DNA of 64,000 nt from Ypsolopha sequella (Eukaryota > Arthropoda > Insecta > Lepidoptera > Ypsolophidae): NCBI GenBank assembly GCA_934047225.1, contig OW203997.1, positions 6,000,417 to 6,064,416 on the forward strand. The letters are read 5' to 3'. A model generated the notes under the pieces. It worked only from the letters and a program-made list of their open reading frames with translations, was not told the DNA's origin and did no database searches. Shown piece after piece: positions 41,101-51,415 of the stretch (position 1 is its first letter; each line of letters starts with the position of its first letter). Position numbers and translations under genes: made by a program.

Positions 41101-41370
41101 ATACAACGTGTAACAGAAAGGTGTAACCATATTTGAAGAGATTATTCTGTCAATCGTACAGAACAACTTTTAATATGGAGCCAACCCTGTACCGCAAAAA
41201 AATGAAAACTGTTTTATAGAAAAATGCAATGCCACTCGGCTGAAATGTATGGAAGGGCAGATTTTTTTTTTTGAAGATTTCAGTGTTGACTCCATAGTAA
41301 AAGTTGTTCTATACCATTGACTGAATAAGCTCTTTAAATATGGTTACACCTTTCTGTTACACGTTGTATA
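41101..41370. mobile_element. HP-F foldback MITE, copy 3
   Basis: ATACAACGTGTAACAGAAAG mirrors CTTTCTGTTACACGTTGTAT. About 270 bp, same interior as copy 2 (GCAATGCCACTCGGCTGAAATG). Confidence 0.75.
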
Positions 41371-41392
41371 AACTAAAAAGCGTGTATTTGTG

Positions 41393-41530
41393 CCCGAAGA
41401 ACGGCGATAAGGCTCACCACCCATCACATTGGGACGTAATAATCGTCGGTGAACCGCGGGTGTAGAGTGTGGACTTGAATTTCACAGTTCACATCTGGGA
41501 ACACCACTGACACCCCCTCAAAGATCTTCG
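41393..41530 (+). repeat. REP-C dispersed repeat, copy 2
   Basis: CCCGAAGAACGGCGATAAGG, CACATTGGGACGTAATAATC, GAACACCACTGACACCCCCT and GATCTTCGTGTCGTACAGAT parallel copy 1 and retain more of the middle. Confidence 0.5.
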
Positions 41531-41607
41531 TGTCGTACAGATATATAAAACATGTTGTGAAACATTTTTATTTCAAAAGCTTGATACGTTTCTGTGTAAA
41601 GAACTTA

Positions 41608-42741
41608 AAAAAAAAACCGGTCAAGTGCAAGTAAAACTCATGCCCCGAGGTTTCTGTGCCATTTAAGGCGATTACCGTCGCCTAATTAGCAGCTCGATGT
41701 TTGTCTGTATGAATATCGACGGAAACGACATTGAAATAACGTTCAAATCAGTGCACAATGCGTGGTGGCTGTTACGACGCTCGCTGCGTCCTTGAAAGGG
41801 CAAAATAAGAGAAAATAATACTTTTCACATGGGCGTCATTGTTCGATTGAATAATTCTATGTTATATTTATAGCTATCAAGTTTATCTATTTATCAAAGC
41901 ATAAATGAATTAAATCACCTAAGCCGCTTAGGAGCAGTAGGAAATTCAAGCCAAAAAACACCATTCAGTTGAAACAATTTTTCATATAGAAGTTTTGGTG
42001 GTACGAAAAAGAAAAATGTTGCATATGTTGTCCTAGAGTTGATAATCCATAATACATTTTTTCAATATTTTTGGTTTGGCCATAAAAGAGGAGTAGGCTT
42101 TAGAAAGTACCCATTTGGCGGTATTAAGGGCCTTAAGTAGATTAATTTATTGAAATAATTGAACAGAAATTACAAACTCATCAACACCTACAAATTGTAT
42201 GAAACAAAACTGAAAAATCAAGTTGTTTGTGTATTCAGGGACGTAACCCTAAAACTACATCATACATCGGCGTTTTCTGTATTTGTTGTTTAAATACAAC
42301 ATATGGTACATAATATACAGAAATTACTAATTCTTAACTACTTTGGTCTTTGAGATAGACCCCGTAACAAAAATGGTCTAAAATGACAATTTTGATAGCC
42401 TCACATTTCTTTTTTTTCAAAGTTAAAAAATAACCAAAAATACATTTACACTCTACTTAATGAGCTCTATACAAAAACACCCAACATTTTTGGGTAAGAA
42501 AAAAATATTTTTTTTTTGCTCGATTTTCGTTTATGAGGCCTCCCTGAAAAATAATTTTATTTTATTTTCAATTTCATATTCGGTTTTGAGTCAAAATTTT
42601 ACACAACATATCAAAATTTCAGGTCTCTATCTCATTCCGTCTAAGAGCTCGAGACCCGTGACGTACGGACAGACAGACAGGCGGACAGCGAAGTGACATT
42701 AATAGGGCTCCGTTTTGCCCTTTGGGTACGGAACCCTAAAA
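41608..42741 (-). mobile_element. GGTTCC-J element, complete, carrying TTAA-1
   Basis: Starts AAAACCGGTCAAGTGCAAGT and GGTTTCTGTGCCATTTAA, is interrupted by TTAA-1 (41663-42136), and continues from GTAGATTAATTTATTG to CCCTTTGGGTACGGAACCCTAAA. Without the insert it is about 660 bp. Internal landmarks GTCTTTGAGATAGACCCCGT and CTCATTCCGTCTAAGAGCTC match 33369 and 49306 in reverse. Confidence 0.7.
41663..42136 (+). mobile_element. TTAA-1 MITE, copy 5, with verified insertion site
   Basis: TTAA at 41663-41666 and 42133-42136 enclose 466 bp. The host GGTTCC-J reads CTATTTAAATAAG across this point in its other copy (reverse complement of about 50209-50222), so the insertion duplicated TTAA. Ends read TTAAGGCGATTACCGTCGCC and GGCGGTATTAAGGGCCTTAA. 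Confidence 0.85.
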
Positions 42742-43054
42742 CTCAGCAGCTTCCGGCCTTCACGAATTGTCGCATGTGACAGAATTGCTGTCCTGTGCGT
42801 ATTTAAATAAGTAATAAATTGATAACAAAGCGTTTGTCTGGACTTGCGTCAGTTCTTCTGAAAGTCGTTGAAGCATACCCAAATGTCCACCCACACCATA
42901 ACTGACCACAATATCTGTGGAGTTTAACCATCTTCAGAACACAATTATTTTATAATTATAGAGAAGTTAATCACCCTGTAACAGTTTTTGTTTCTTGCAA
43001 CCTATGACGAATAATTTCCTTACTTATGATTCCTCTTTAAAGACTAAAGAGCCG
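42742..43054. other. No gene seen
   Basis: Unassigned AT-rich sequence between GGTTCC-J and a degenerate HP-D. Confidence 0.4.
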
Positions 43055-43320
43055 TTTAGCAGGCGTATTTTAAAAAACCCGCCCTTTTGTATATAATCAA
43101 AACTGAATAATTAAATTGAAAATTTTGCTCCGCTCGTAATCACACTTATTTTTTACTTTTGGTGAAAGATTTTCGATTTCATATTTTACGCTCTGCTCAA
43201 TTCAACGATCTGCCTACGACACGTACTATTATAACGTACTGTCATCGCAAAGTTTCTGTGAATTAGAATTTTAATATTAAAAGTAATATTTTGCGATGAC
43301 AGTTTACACAATGCATGGGT
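43055..43320. mobile_element. HP-D foldback, degenerate copy
   Basis: CCGTTTAGCAGGCGTATTTT, AAAACCCGCCCTTTTGTATA and the inverted pair TGTCATCGCAAAGTTTCTG against TTTTGCGATGACAGTTTACAC match the left half of HP-D. A stretch without match (about 43120-43240) interrupts it and the right end is lost. Confidence 0.5.
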
Positions 43321-43769
43321 ATTAATGTTTTGTATGATAGTAATAGATCACATTTTATTGAGTACTTTAGTAACTTTTCCTCTATTCTTACTTACCTATA
43401 TACAATTTAAAATTACGGCACTATCCTCAACCACTTCACCATTTCGAAAGGTAAGATGGTAGAAAATTCGTTTAGTATGAGATGTAGCACGCCTGTGCAC
43501 AAAAAGATTTTATTATTATTATCCTCAGGGGATTTTCTTTCCGTGATCTGAACAATAGATTGACAGGCCCACAAGTATCTCGGTCGGGCTATAAACGAGT
43601 TTAAATTGAGTGGTTATTCCCGTTTATTTGTTGGATTTGCGATCGTATGAAAAAACATACTAATGTGTAAAAAACTGTTGTATACAAGGTTTTTTTCAGT
43701 AGTATTGTGCAAAAAACTAAAGTATTAATATAAAGCAATTTGCTTCAGACCGAGAATAATCGGTCTTTA
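43321..43769. other. No gene seen
   Basis: AT-rich unassigned sequence with an ATT run at about 43510. Confidence 0.4.
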
Positions 43770-44170
43770 CCTATGAAATTGCCGAAATTTTCTTACAGAT
43801 TCATGAGTTCATAATTCCTGTACTTCAATATTTATTTCAATAATTTGTTTTTTTTGTTTGAAAGTTGATTTCAAGGTAAACATCTACGTATAAAATTTTG
43901 TTTTTATTTTCACTTTGATTATGAAAATTAAATCGACAAAAACAGTTCGTCCTATGTGCCATCCATTTCCATGATAAGATTCGTAATATTTTTTACAGCT
44001 GACACTTTCCAATAATTATCTCATTCATGTTATCTCATTCATACACAAAAGAAATTACATAATTCGGATTTGTCATTCTTAAAAAAATGCAAAAATTTTA
44101 GTACTAAAAATTGAGTTTCCTTCAAATTCTCTATAGAAAACGATAATTTCATATGTAAAGACCTAATATA
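43770..44170 (-). repeat. REP-Y dispersed repeat, copy 2
   Basis: GAAATTGCCGAAATTTTCTT, CCATTTCCATGATAAGATTC, CAGCTGACACTTTCCAATAA and GAGTTTCCTTCAAATTCTCT are the reverse complement of 21995-22400 in order. Confidence 0.5.
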
Positions 44171-45189
44171 TTGATTACGATATCAGGAACAAATTTTGTG
44201 CTTTAAATGCAGTATTTGATTAACAATCACAAAGATTTTTAAGCAAAGGCGTCGCCAGGGGGGCAAGATGACATAAATTGTTGGTAAAATAAACAAATTT
44301 TAAGTTTTTAACATAATATTCTTGGGTTTCTCGCGAATTTTTCGACTACTTTATTATTAAAATTTCAAAAGTGTTTCAAATCTCTAGGGGGGGACAGCTA
44401 CCCCTTCCCCCCTTTGACGATGCCCATGTTTTTAAAGTAAAGTTCAGGAGGAAACTAAATGAAATGAAATGATTTATTTGCGTATATCGTTACCTTAAAT
44501 GGAAAATTAAATAAGTAAAATTTTTCCAAAACACGTTTTATTGCATTTTCTAAACGTCTGATTTTTTCTCCATCTTTTGGTTTGGGAATCGTTTTCCTAC
44601 TCCCTTTATTTCCTGAGATAGCTGTTTGTGGCCAAACTGGTTAATCCGGAAAACTACTAGAAAACTGATTGGGAAAACTATATTAAAATCACTTATACAA
44701 AAAGAATTAAAGAGATTGACTCTATCTCTAGTTTTTTTATTAGGATAAAAAAAATAACTCACCTTATTGAATTTTGGCAATAAACATATTTCGAACTGAT
44801 GATAATAACCGAAAGGCAAAAATACATAAATCGACCTTAACCGTACCTTAAAGAAAAATAGAATAATAGTCTTTTTATTTATTTTTCGCTTGTAAAGGTT
44901 ATCTTGATAGATGCAATTAAGCTTTTTTTGTGTGTGTATTTAATTTTAGTAAGCAGATTATATTTGAGCTTAAGTAATTAATAATTTTTATTAGAATTTC
45001 GCAAAAATACTAAAATTTTATAAAACAAAGCTGCAATACTAAGTTGGTCAAGTTTACGGGCAGGGAACCCTGAAATTAAATTATTAATTATTATTAATTG
45101 GAGCCCGGAACTGGTTTTTGTTTTGGCTATGTCATACTCTTAAAAAAAATTGCGTCCGAACCAAATCGATGAAGTGATATCAGCAGAGC
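44171..45189. other. No gene; one short repeat
   Basis: GAACTGGTTTTTGTTTTGGC and TATGTCATACTCTT (about 45110-45145) recur in reverse at about 51650-51690. The minus frame 44550-44819 (89 codons) is not recognised. AGGGGGGCAAGATGACA at about 44258 and GGGGGGGACAGCTACCCC at about 44389 are G-rich patches. Confidence 0.4.
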
Positions 45190-45355
45190 TGCGGGTCTAC
45201 CGCGTAATTCTCATTTTCATCAACATCAACTTGAGATTGAAATTTGACGTGCGTGCGACGACGCCCGCCTAACATGCCATCTCTTTTGCACGCGTTGAAT
45301 TTCGCATGCATTTGCTTGAAGTTGATATAAATGAGAATTACGCGGTAGAGCCCCT
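45190..45355. mobile_element. HP-R foldback MITE, copy 2
   Basis: GGTCTACCGCGTAATTCTCA mirrors TGAGAATTACGCGGTAGAGC. Inverted relative to the copy at 18868 and highly similar, including CACGCGTTGAATTTCGCATG. Confidence 0.75.
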
Positions 45356-46254
45356 GCCCGACCCCAACTTGGACAACTAGCTATATGACACGGTCACTAA
45401 GAGCATGAGTCCTTGTGGAGCACTGAACCCTACGTCCCCTGTTTGTACATGTGGGACAGGACATGCACCAAAAAGTATCATCGGGCGCTGTTAAAAGAGA
45501 CGCAAACCAACGAGAATAAAAATCATAAAAAGATAATGCCGTTAGAAACACCTAAGGTTGTTTAAATTTCAAAAATTAATTTGAATATTGATCAAACAGA
45601 GAACCTGTTGAAGTGGAAACTTAATTGTTTTTAAGTCTTTTTGCTATTGCTCTCTATGGAATGAATATGACTAACATAACTTCTACACACACCTTAGCAT
45701 ACTGATCTCTCTCACTCATTTACTCACGATACACACACTCTAAAACACACGCTCTCATTTATTTTAACTTTCAGTATAGTCTTTTTGTTTCGTTTTTATT
45801 TAATTAAATTTATTTGATTTCCTTTTTTGTCACCTTTTTGTTGCATGGGATTTTTGACACTGTTACCGTAAGTTTCAAGTTTACTTAGATTAGGGAACAG
45901 GGCTACTCCCTGGGTACAGCTTAGATTATTTGTAGAAATAAGTAAAGTAAATAAGTTGTTAAATAAGTAAGTTGTTAAAGATTAAAGAGGCCGCTCTTAA
46001 AAATGAGCCAATCTCAGCGCTGCGTTTCATAGTTAAGCACCACTTATCTTCAAATACTCAAATGGGAAATACCTATACCATCGAAATTTCACGAATAGAT
46101 CATGCATAAAATATGAGCCGATTCTCCCGTTACTTCGAAGACAAACAAATAAATCTAGTCTTTCTTCGTTAGATTTATGTATTCAGTAACCAAATACTGA
46201 AATAAAATGCTGAAGTATAGTTTGCGAAATATTATTTGCTGACCTGCGATAAAG
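45356..46254. other. No gene; possible decayed LINE tail
   Basis: ACTCACGATACACACACTCT and CACACGCTCTCATTTATTTT (about 45720-45765) resemble the CACACT-rich body of the retroelement at 50878-51337 in opposite orientation. GGGAACAGGGCTACTCCCTG (about 45893) is a short palindrome-like word. No coding remnant. Confidence 0.35.
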
Positions 46255-46740
46255 AGCGTTTTCGCAGGCGGATTGTGAAAATGTGTTTCTAATTAATAGA
46301 AACAGAACACTTAAATTCAAAATTCACTCAATAGTTATTCCACAAAACCTTGTTACCTATGTATTGTGTATGTTGTCATCGCAAAGTTTTTATTGGTTTC
46401 TGTAAATTAGAATTTCAAAAATTATGAAATTTTAATTTACGGAAACCAATGGAATCTTTGCGATTTACAACATATAAGTTATAAGGTTTTGTTGAATAAC
46501 TATTGAGTGAATTTTGAATTTAAGTGTTCTGCTATGCGAGCACATACGCGTCGATTAGATAAATTAGACAGATAGAATCGATAAACTCTTAACGATAACC
46601 CTTATTGCAATGAAATAAGAGTTACATTTTTATTTATTGAATCGATGTCGAGTCGACAGCAAGTTCATGCTAGTACCCCTGTTTCGATTAATTTGTAAAA
46701 GGCGGGTATTTCACAATCCGGCCGCGATATCGCTGGTAAT
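46255..46740. mobile_element. HP-D foldback MITE, long form, interrupted
   Basis: GCGTTTTCGCAGGCGGATTG mirrors CAATCCGGCCGCGATATCGC. The centre holds TTTCTGTAAATTAGAATTTC against AAATTTTAATTTACGGAAAC. At 46532-46681 about 150 bp of unrelated sequence splits AAGTGTTCTG from TTTCGATTAAT, with CTG on both sides as a possible short duplication. Confidence 0.7.
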
Positions 46741-46764
46741 GAAAAATACAACGAATGGCTTATC

Positions 46765-47045
46765 TATTGTGTTACTTAGTATAATCACAAAATGGATACT
46801 ACAAAAAGACCGACTCCATACAACGAGCGAAAACAGACCCAGACATGCATAAACGCGTACGTATGATGATCTTGGCAAAATTTCGTATTGGCATTCGACC
46901 GACTTCATCCGAGATCGTCGTACGTACGCGTCTATGTGTGCGTGCGCCTGTTTTAGCTGGTTATGCGGAGTGAACCTTCTGTAAGTGGTTATTTTGTGCT
47001 ATAGTGTTACAATAAGGTCATAAAAATGAACCTTCTGACTGTTAT
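46765..47045 (+). repeat. REP-AD repeat, copy 1 (uninterrupted)
   Basis: GAGCGAAAACAGACCCAGAC, CGTACGTATGATGATC, GATCGTCGTACGTACGCGTC and TGTGTGCGTGCGCCTGTTTT continue into AGCTGGTTATGCGGAGTGAA. In the copy at 50690 a retroelement separates the last two parts. Unclassified. Confidence 0.6.
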
Positions 47046-47150
47046 TCCAAAAAATGTAAATGGTGTAAACGCTCTTGATACATTCTAATGAGTTTGGGTG
47101 CGATGGACACCTAAACTATTTAGTGAATGTTTTAAATATTTAATCTTGTG

Positions 47151-47509
47151 TTCCATCCATCAGCCTATTTCGTCCACTGCTGGACATAATCCTTTCTAGG
47201 ACTTTGTCACTCCCGGCGGTCATCCTAGAAAAATTGCCCATACTCACACACGCTGGGCAGGCGGGTTGGTGAGCGCGGTGCCGAAACCCTCGCACCTGTG
47301 ACGCCGCTGCCCATCACCAGTCTGTTCCATATAGGGCCCGGCTATTAGGGATGGATATACCGCCATCCATCGGTCCCAAGCATGGTGGGCCTCCTGGTTT
47401 TTTGCCTGTGAGCTGTCCTCTTACTCTTCTCCAAATAACTTCGAGGGGGTCTCCAAGTAAGATGGTGGTACCTCCACAGTCGAGCCCGGCATCAGCTCTA
47501 CCACCTGTG
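47151..47509 (+). repeat. REP-BA repeat, copy 5
   Basis: TTCCATCCATCAGCCTATTT through GGCATCAGCTCTACCACCTG. Near full length, forward, with CATATAGGGCCCGGCTATTA preserved. The 61-codon frame at 47351 parallels that in copy 2 and lies wholly in the repeat. Confidence 0.65.
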
Positions 47510-47951
47510 AATTTATCTTGTATTACTATTTGGTAAATAACACTGTAAACGTAAATAGCAGTTGGAAATAAAAATGTTGGGTGTATAATTAATTAAGTAA
47601 CTCTTTTTCTTACAATTCTTCTAGTGATGGCTTCTAAGAGAATTAAAAGTATCAAATTATCAATACCAGCTCTTCACAAATTATATATGCCTTACCGAGG
47701 TCATATACTCTTTAGTTATATTGTTCTCTATTTTTCCTCAAAGTTAAGCCGAAAGGTGTATCCGAATTGTAGGGTACTCCCCTATTAGTCGTATATGTAT
47801 ATTACCTATATCAATAATTACAGTCCAGTGAAAATAAAATACCCATCTATAATTTTATTCAAATTGACTTTGTATTTGTAAACTCACCTTTATTCATTCA
47901 ATATGTTAGTTTCATAGACAAAATACTTTGTCTATGGATATAGTTTCTGCT
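47510..47951. other. No gene seen
   Basis: AT-rich unassigned sequence. Confidence 0.4.
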
Positions 47952-48440
47952 ACTTTTTTTTATTACCCGTCCAGCATAAAAAGTCCAATGGCAAATACTT
48001 TATTACCTTTTGATAGAGGCGATTATATAATAGCTCATTAGCCTATTTGTCATCAACGGTTAATACTAATAATCACGCAGCGAAACAACAAATTGGGGTG
48101 TTTTTAGCAAATACTGAAATATTTTGTAGGCCAAAAATTATTGAATTGATGTAGATTTACTTCATATTTCTATTACGTTAAGCATTTATTGAAAAAAAAA
48201 AAGTCGATCCCTTAACCGCGTTCTTCTGCGGAACGTTTAAAAACTAAGAAAAATAAGTTTAAAATATATATATATATATTTAGACAAAAGTATATATCTT
48301 AAGACATATCTTATAATTACGTTGACTTAATAAAATATTAACAGATCATGTACTTATACATTTTATTCAATTTAAGGAGAGTCCTTATTTTTTCCAAAAA
48401 AACCCTCGAAAGTCTGGCGTTGTTCATGCTCCAGAGTCAG
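47952..48440 (+). repeat. REP-Z dispersed repeat, copy 2
   Basis: TACTTTTTTTTATTACCCGT through CGTTGTTCATGCTCCAGAGTC parallels 30423-30905. It contains a local ATATATATATATATAT run at about 48266. Same orientation as copy 1, about 17.5 kb away. Confidence 0.6.
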
Positions 48441-49305
48441 ATGGTCTTGGAGGCGCTGAATAAAAACTTCACATAATTTTTTAATGAAAATATACGAATA
48501 CTCAACAATTCTCTTTTTCGCTCGAGCTAGGTAAACGCAACTGAACTAGAAGAAAGTTCTGTAACTTCATTTAATAAATTAGTAAGTCTCCTAAGTTGAG
48601 TTAACCTTCAACAGATATCATGTGACATTCCCAAAACAAAATGATTTTCTCAACAAGTAACGCTAAATTGGACAAAATGACGAGGGACAGGACGCGCGAG
48701 GTCGGATAGTCAAAAAAAGCCTGTCAGTTGTACGAGCCACGTACAGAATGAACGAGTTCCGTAAATACAAGGTCACTGTGACATACACTGCCAAATCTAT
48801 ACTAGCTAGTAAGTGATCAAAAACGAGACACGATGACAGTTTTTGCGAAATTGCTAGTTCAACCCTTTCAATATGTCAATATATCTGCATCTCTTATATA
48901 TATCATCTTCAACCAAAAAATGAAGGGGTTTCCCAGACTGGTCTGTTCGTCCCTTCGTGATTGTTGCTTGATGTTAAAGCCGCTGGTAGCCGATGCGAGC
49001 GTATGCCGTACCTGAGCCTTATTTTTGTGTCGGAATATAAAATAAATAAATAAAAGAGTCCCTACACTCACCCCGTGCCGCACCGCCGCCGATCACAAAT
49101 GGTCCACAGCTATTATTTCATGTGAATTGGTTTTTTCCGTTTACTCCGGGCCGCCCGATTCCTTTTTAGGTTTTTTCCATTGTCATATATAATTATTATA
49201 TTATATATTATATATTATTATATCTCTGAATTAAGTTAAGATATGTATGTAGGCAAAAATCCAATATTTTTCTCATTTCCGAACAAAATGTTTTGATTGC
49301 TGTTT
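48441..49305. other. No gene seen
   Basis: The frames 48833-49015 (plus) and 48868-49083 (minus) overlap and neither is recognised. CCCGTGCCGCACCGCCGCCG (about 49072) is a small GC-rich patch, and TATATTATATATTATATATT (about 49197) is simple sequence. Confidence 0.4.
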
Positions 49306-50276
49306 AGGGTGCCGTAGGAAGCCCTATTAGTTTCACTCCGCTGTCCGTCTGTCCGTCCGTATGTCACAGGTCTTTAGCTCTTAGACGAAATGAGATATGG
49401 TCCTTAAATTTTTATGTTGTGTAAATTGTTGACCCAAAACCTAATATCGAAGAAAATATGTAATTAAATTATATTTCAGGGGAGGGGGCAAAACTGACGC
49501 CGATTTTTTTTTTCTTGTCCTAGCATAAGGAATGTCATTGTTTAGAACTTATTGAGTAGAGTATAAATATAATTGTATTTTTTTATCTACAAAACTTAAG
49601 AATGGACGGCTATCAAAGTTGTATTCTTAGACCATTTTTTAAGGAGTCTATCTCAAAGACTAGAGCAGTTAGAAATTTGTTATTTCTGTATGTTATGGAA
49701 CACAATATGCTGTATTCAAACAACAGATACTCAAAACGCTAATTTATAATGTAGTTTTAGTGTTACGTCCCCGAATACTCAACCAACTTAACTTTGCAGT
49801 TTTTTTCAATGAATTTTGTAATTTATGTTTAAATTATCTTATTATCTTTTGTTTATGTTAGTACCTACCTAATATTATTTTTCAATAGTGGTTTTAATTT
49901 AAGTTTATTTTTGTTTCTGCAAAATTGTAATTGGTGTGTATTTTTTTATATATATATTTTTTATTTTATTTTATTGTTATGTCGTAGAATAGTTGCTTGT
50001 ATATTGTGCATCACCTATCGAAATTTATGATTAATTGGAGATGATACAGGATCAGCTGAAAATCAGCGCTGTGTAGACATGTTTACCATGCTCACAGCAT
50101 ATGCTGAGCTGTCTCCTTTTTGTTTAATGTATTTTTGTGTATAATTATGTCGTGTTACTCTTATGTGTTTTTTTTTTAGACAAATAAACTTTTTTTCTTT
50201 CTTTCTTTCTTATTTAAATAGCACAGAACCCTCAGGGCGAGTCCTACTCGCCGACTACTTGACTGATTTTTTTCAT
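49306..50276 (+). mobile_element. GGTTCC-J element carrying a LINE-M tail
   Basis: TAGGGTGCCGTAGGAAGCCC, GTCCGTCTGTCCGTCCGTAT, GTCTATCTCAAAGACTAGAG and GTGTTACGTCCCCGAATACT match the 41608 copy in reverse. After the insertion (about 49808-50210) the element resumes at TATTTAAATAGCACAGAACC and ends with CAGGGCGAGTCCTACTCGCC. Confidence 0.7.
49808..50210 (+). mobile_element. LINE 3' end (LINE-M), 5'-truncated
   Basis: CAGCTGAAAATCAGCGCTGT, ATGCTGAGCTGTCTCCTTTT and TTAGACAAATAAACTTTTTT ending in CTTTCTTTCTTTCTT have the order of the reverse copy at 17690. Only the 3' non-coding end is present, as expected of a 5'-truncated non-LTR insertion. It lies inside GGTTCC-J. Confidence 0.55.
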
Positions 50277-50323
50277 ACTGGCCTTACGCTTGGCCAATGA
50301 TGGTAAGCGTCATGACACCTAAG

Positions 50324-50464
50324 TATAGTCTGTAAAATATAGCTTGAGCCTTGTGACAGCAGGACAGTGCTATACAATTCGTATTTCTAACTCTCTTTCT
50401 CATGCTCAAACATGCATAGCGCTGACAGCTGTCACAGGGCTCAAGCTATATTTTACAGACTATA
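50324..50464. mobile_element. HP-E foldback MITE
   Basis: TATAGTCTGTAAAATATAGC and TTGAGCCTTGTGACAG mirror CTGTCACAGGGCTCAA and GCTATATTTTACAGACTATA. About 141 bp with 36-bp arms and TA edges. Only copy here. Confidence 0.75.
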
Positions 50465-50689
50465 GAATAAAGTAACTTCTCCAATAAGTGGTAGTCTGAA
50501 AACAGGTGGGCGTTACTATCTTGAATAACTATAGTAGTTCGCCCCGAACTGTGAACTCGTGGTTCGATCTTGACCGATTTGGCTCATGTTCGTACTTAAA
50601 AATGACGCTCCGATCAACGGTACTCGAGTTATCTTCGGACAAACATTCATACACGACAAATTGCCGAAAATGGAGAAGGTCACACGTGT

Positions 50690-51415
50690 CATGCGTCGAT
50701 AGAGTAAACACAAAATAGATACTACCAGAAGGCAGACTCGACAAAGCGACGGAGCGAAAACAGACGCACACATGCATATACGCGTATGATGATCTCGGCA
50801 GATTTTGGTATTGGCATTCACCCGAGTATCTCCGAGATCGTCGTGCGTACGCGTCTATGTGTGCGTGCGCCTGTTTTAAAAAAATAAAAATAAAAATACG
50901 TTTATTCATTACAAATTTTTAACATTAAAAGTATTAACGTCAGGGCCCCGTGGTAGTTACAGGAACTGAAGTACAGGAACCCCGCTCTTTCTCTAACTTA
51001 ACTTACTTAAATAAACAAGAATACCTATATTTATGTAATATTATTACAACTTAAATTAATACAACTTAATATAACTTAGCTACAATTAAATGTGTAGAAA
51101 CTAATACAGAACCAAACTATTACAATTCCAGAGTATGTGAGGTGATGTGAGAGTCTGTTTGTGTGGATGTGTGAGAGAAATATGTGAGAATGTGAGTATG
51201 TGGGTGTGAGTCTGTGTGAGAGGGTGTATTTGTGTATGTGTGAGTGTAGGTGAAGGGGGTAAGTTTTTCTTATGAATACAGGTAATTATGAAGTGCGCCA
51301 GCCTCCTTAGCCCTACGACAAGGGTCTTGTTTTCGCTAGTTATGCGGATTAAACATTCTGTAAGTGATTATTTTGTGGAGTAAGTATGACGGAAGTTATT
51401 TATTGGAATGCTATT
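50690..51415 (+). repeat. REP-AD repeat, copy 2, interrupted
   Basis: GAGCGAAAACAGACGCACAC through GTGTGTGCGTGCGCCTGTTTT, then a retroelement, then TTTTCGCTAGTTATGCGGAT and CTGTAAGTGATTATTTTGTG. The two parts are joined in copy 1 at 46765. The long minus frame 50529-50909 crosses this repeat and is not supported as a gene. Confidence 0.6.
50878..51337 (-). mobile_element. Retroelement 3' end inserted in REP-AD, reverse
   Basis: On the minus strand it runs from AAGACCCTTGTCGTAGGGC through a CACACT/CTCACA-rich tract and AGAGCGGGGTTCCTGTACTTC. It ends AATGAATAAACGTATTTTTA with a T/A-rich terminal run. The AATAAA signal and A-rich end mark it as a 5'-truncated non-LTR 3' tail. TGTTTT borders it on both sides, a possible target duplication. 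No protein part. Confidence 0.6.

Noticed and set aside
50529..50909. 126-codon minus-strand frame
   Set aside because: It crosses REP-AD and the retroelement tail, and another frame overlaps it; no recognisable protein features.
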